From positions 65,813 through 129,812 of the forward strand of contig WBMV01007278.1 of the NCBI GenBank assembly GCA_013396655.1: a DNA stretch of 64,000 nt. The letters run 5' to 3'. Positions 63,842 to 64,000 of the stretch are shown one piece after another. The DNA comes from Campylorhamphus procurvoides (taxonomy: Eukaryota > Chordata > Aves > Passeriformes > Dendrocolaptidae). The first letter of the stretch is position 1. The number at the start of each line of letters is the position of its first letter. Position numbers and translations under genes: made by a program. A model generated the notes under the pieces. It saw only the letters and a list, made by a program, of their open reading frames with translations. It ran no database searches and was not told the DNA's origin.

Positions 63842-64000
63842 CTGAGGATGAAAACAACAGTCAGGAGGTGTGCAATATTATCTACAGAGCTTATGGCTCA
63901 CAGCAGGACAAATCCTGATAGTCCCTTCAGAAAGCAAGCAGCAAAAGGTTAACCACCAAGAATTACCAAGGTCTCATAATTTCACCCACATACATATGCA
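63842..64000 (-). other. End of the intron upstream of the first coding exon
   Basis: This is probably the 3' end of the intron that separates the non-coding first exon from the ATG exon. It is not CpG-rich, so the promoter is not here. I see no other feature. Confidence 0.6.

Noticed and set aside
1..64000. Possibility that the gene is HERC2 or another large RCC1 protein
   Set aside because: The order RLD, SPRY, UBA-like, WD40, second RLD, and the N-terminal sequence, are specific to HERC1. HERC2 has three RLDs with Cyt-b5, MIB, ZZ and DOC domains.
1..64000. CRISPR arrays, operons, tRNA or rRNA genes, nested genes
   Set aside because: No regularly spaced repeats, no cloverleaf or rRNA motifs and no second spliced coding frame were found. 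This is intron-rich vertebrate DNA.

Overview
This window is vertebrate nuclear DNA filled by one gene on the minus strand: HERC1, the giant RCC1/SPRY/WD40/HECT protein (about 4,860 residues in human). I recognised it by comparing the conceptual translation with the known HERC1 family. Transcription runs from right to left. The ATG is at 63815-63813 and the reading frame can be followed through 64 spliced coding exons to base 1, where the gene leaves the window inside its second RCC1-like propeller. The 64 exon pieces add up to 12,322 coding bases (about 4,107 codons), with matching splice phases throughout and no frameshift or stop. The rest of the second propeller, the C-terminal HECT ligase domain, the 3' UTR, the promoter and any upstream non-coding exon all lie outside. 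I saw no second gene, no structural RNA gene, no CRISPR and no prokaryotic feature. No previously undescribed system is evident; the value here is a near-complete exon map plus some splicing and repeat oddities. || Organism: most likely a bird. Introns are compact (81 bp to about 2 kb, with one 6.2 kb exception), so 64 coding exons fit in 64 kb, whereas the human locus is several times longer. Intron 33 carries the 3' end of a CR1 LINE, the typical sauropsid/avian element. Intron 47 carries an LTR-like insertion whose TGTGGTGGTTT start resembles songbird endogenous-retrovirus LTRs. Passerine is a guess; bird is well supported. || Layout in coding order: exons 1-2 (63.8-61.6 kb) encode the N-terminal helical region; exons 3-9 (61.3-55.3 kb) the first RCC1-like propeller (RLD1); exons 10-32 (54.2-27.9 kb) a long, mostly helical scaffold with an acidic patch and Ser/Arg-rich low-complexity segments; exons 33-35 (27.9-26.2 kb) a SPRY domain; exons 36-39 (25.7-21.0 kb) a charged linker, a small predicted beta-barrel and a Ser/Thr-rich linker; exon 40 (19.4 kb) a UBA-like helix bundle; exons 41-50 (19.2-10.5 kb) acidic and helical segments plus a Cys/His-rich zinc-finger-like module in exon 44; exons 51-58 (10.0-3.8 kb) a WD40 propeller; exons 59-61 a linker; exons 62-64 the start of RLD2. 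|| How the parts work, from published HERC1 work on mammals: HERC1 is a cytosolic/Golgi-associated E3 ligase. Its RLDs have been linked to ARF/Rab GTPases and clathrin, its HECT domain ubiquitinates clients, and it has been connected to TSC2, C-RAF and MSH2. The sequence here shows only that the scaffold is intact and highly conserved.
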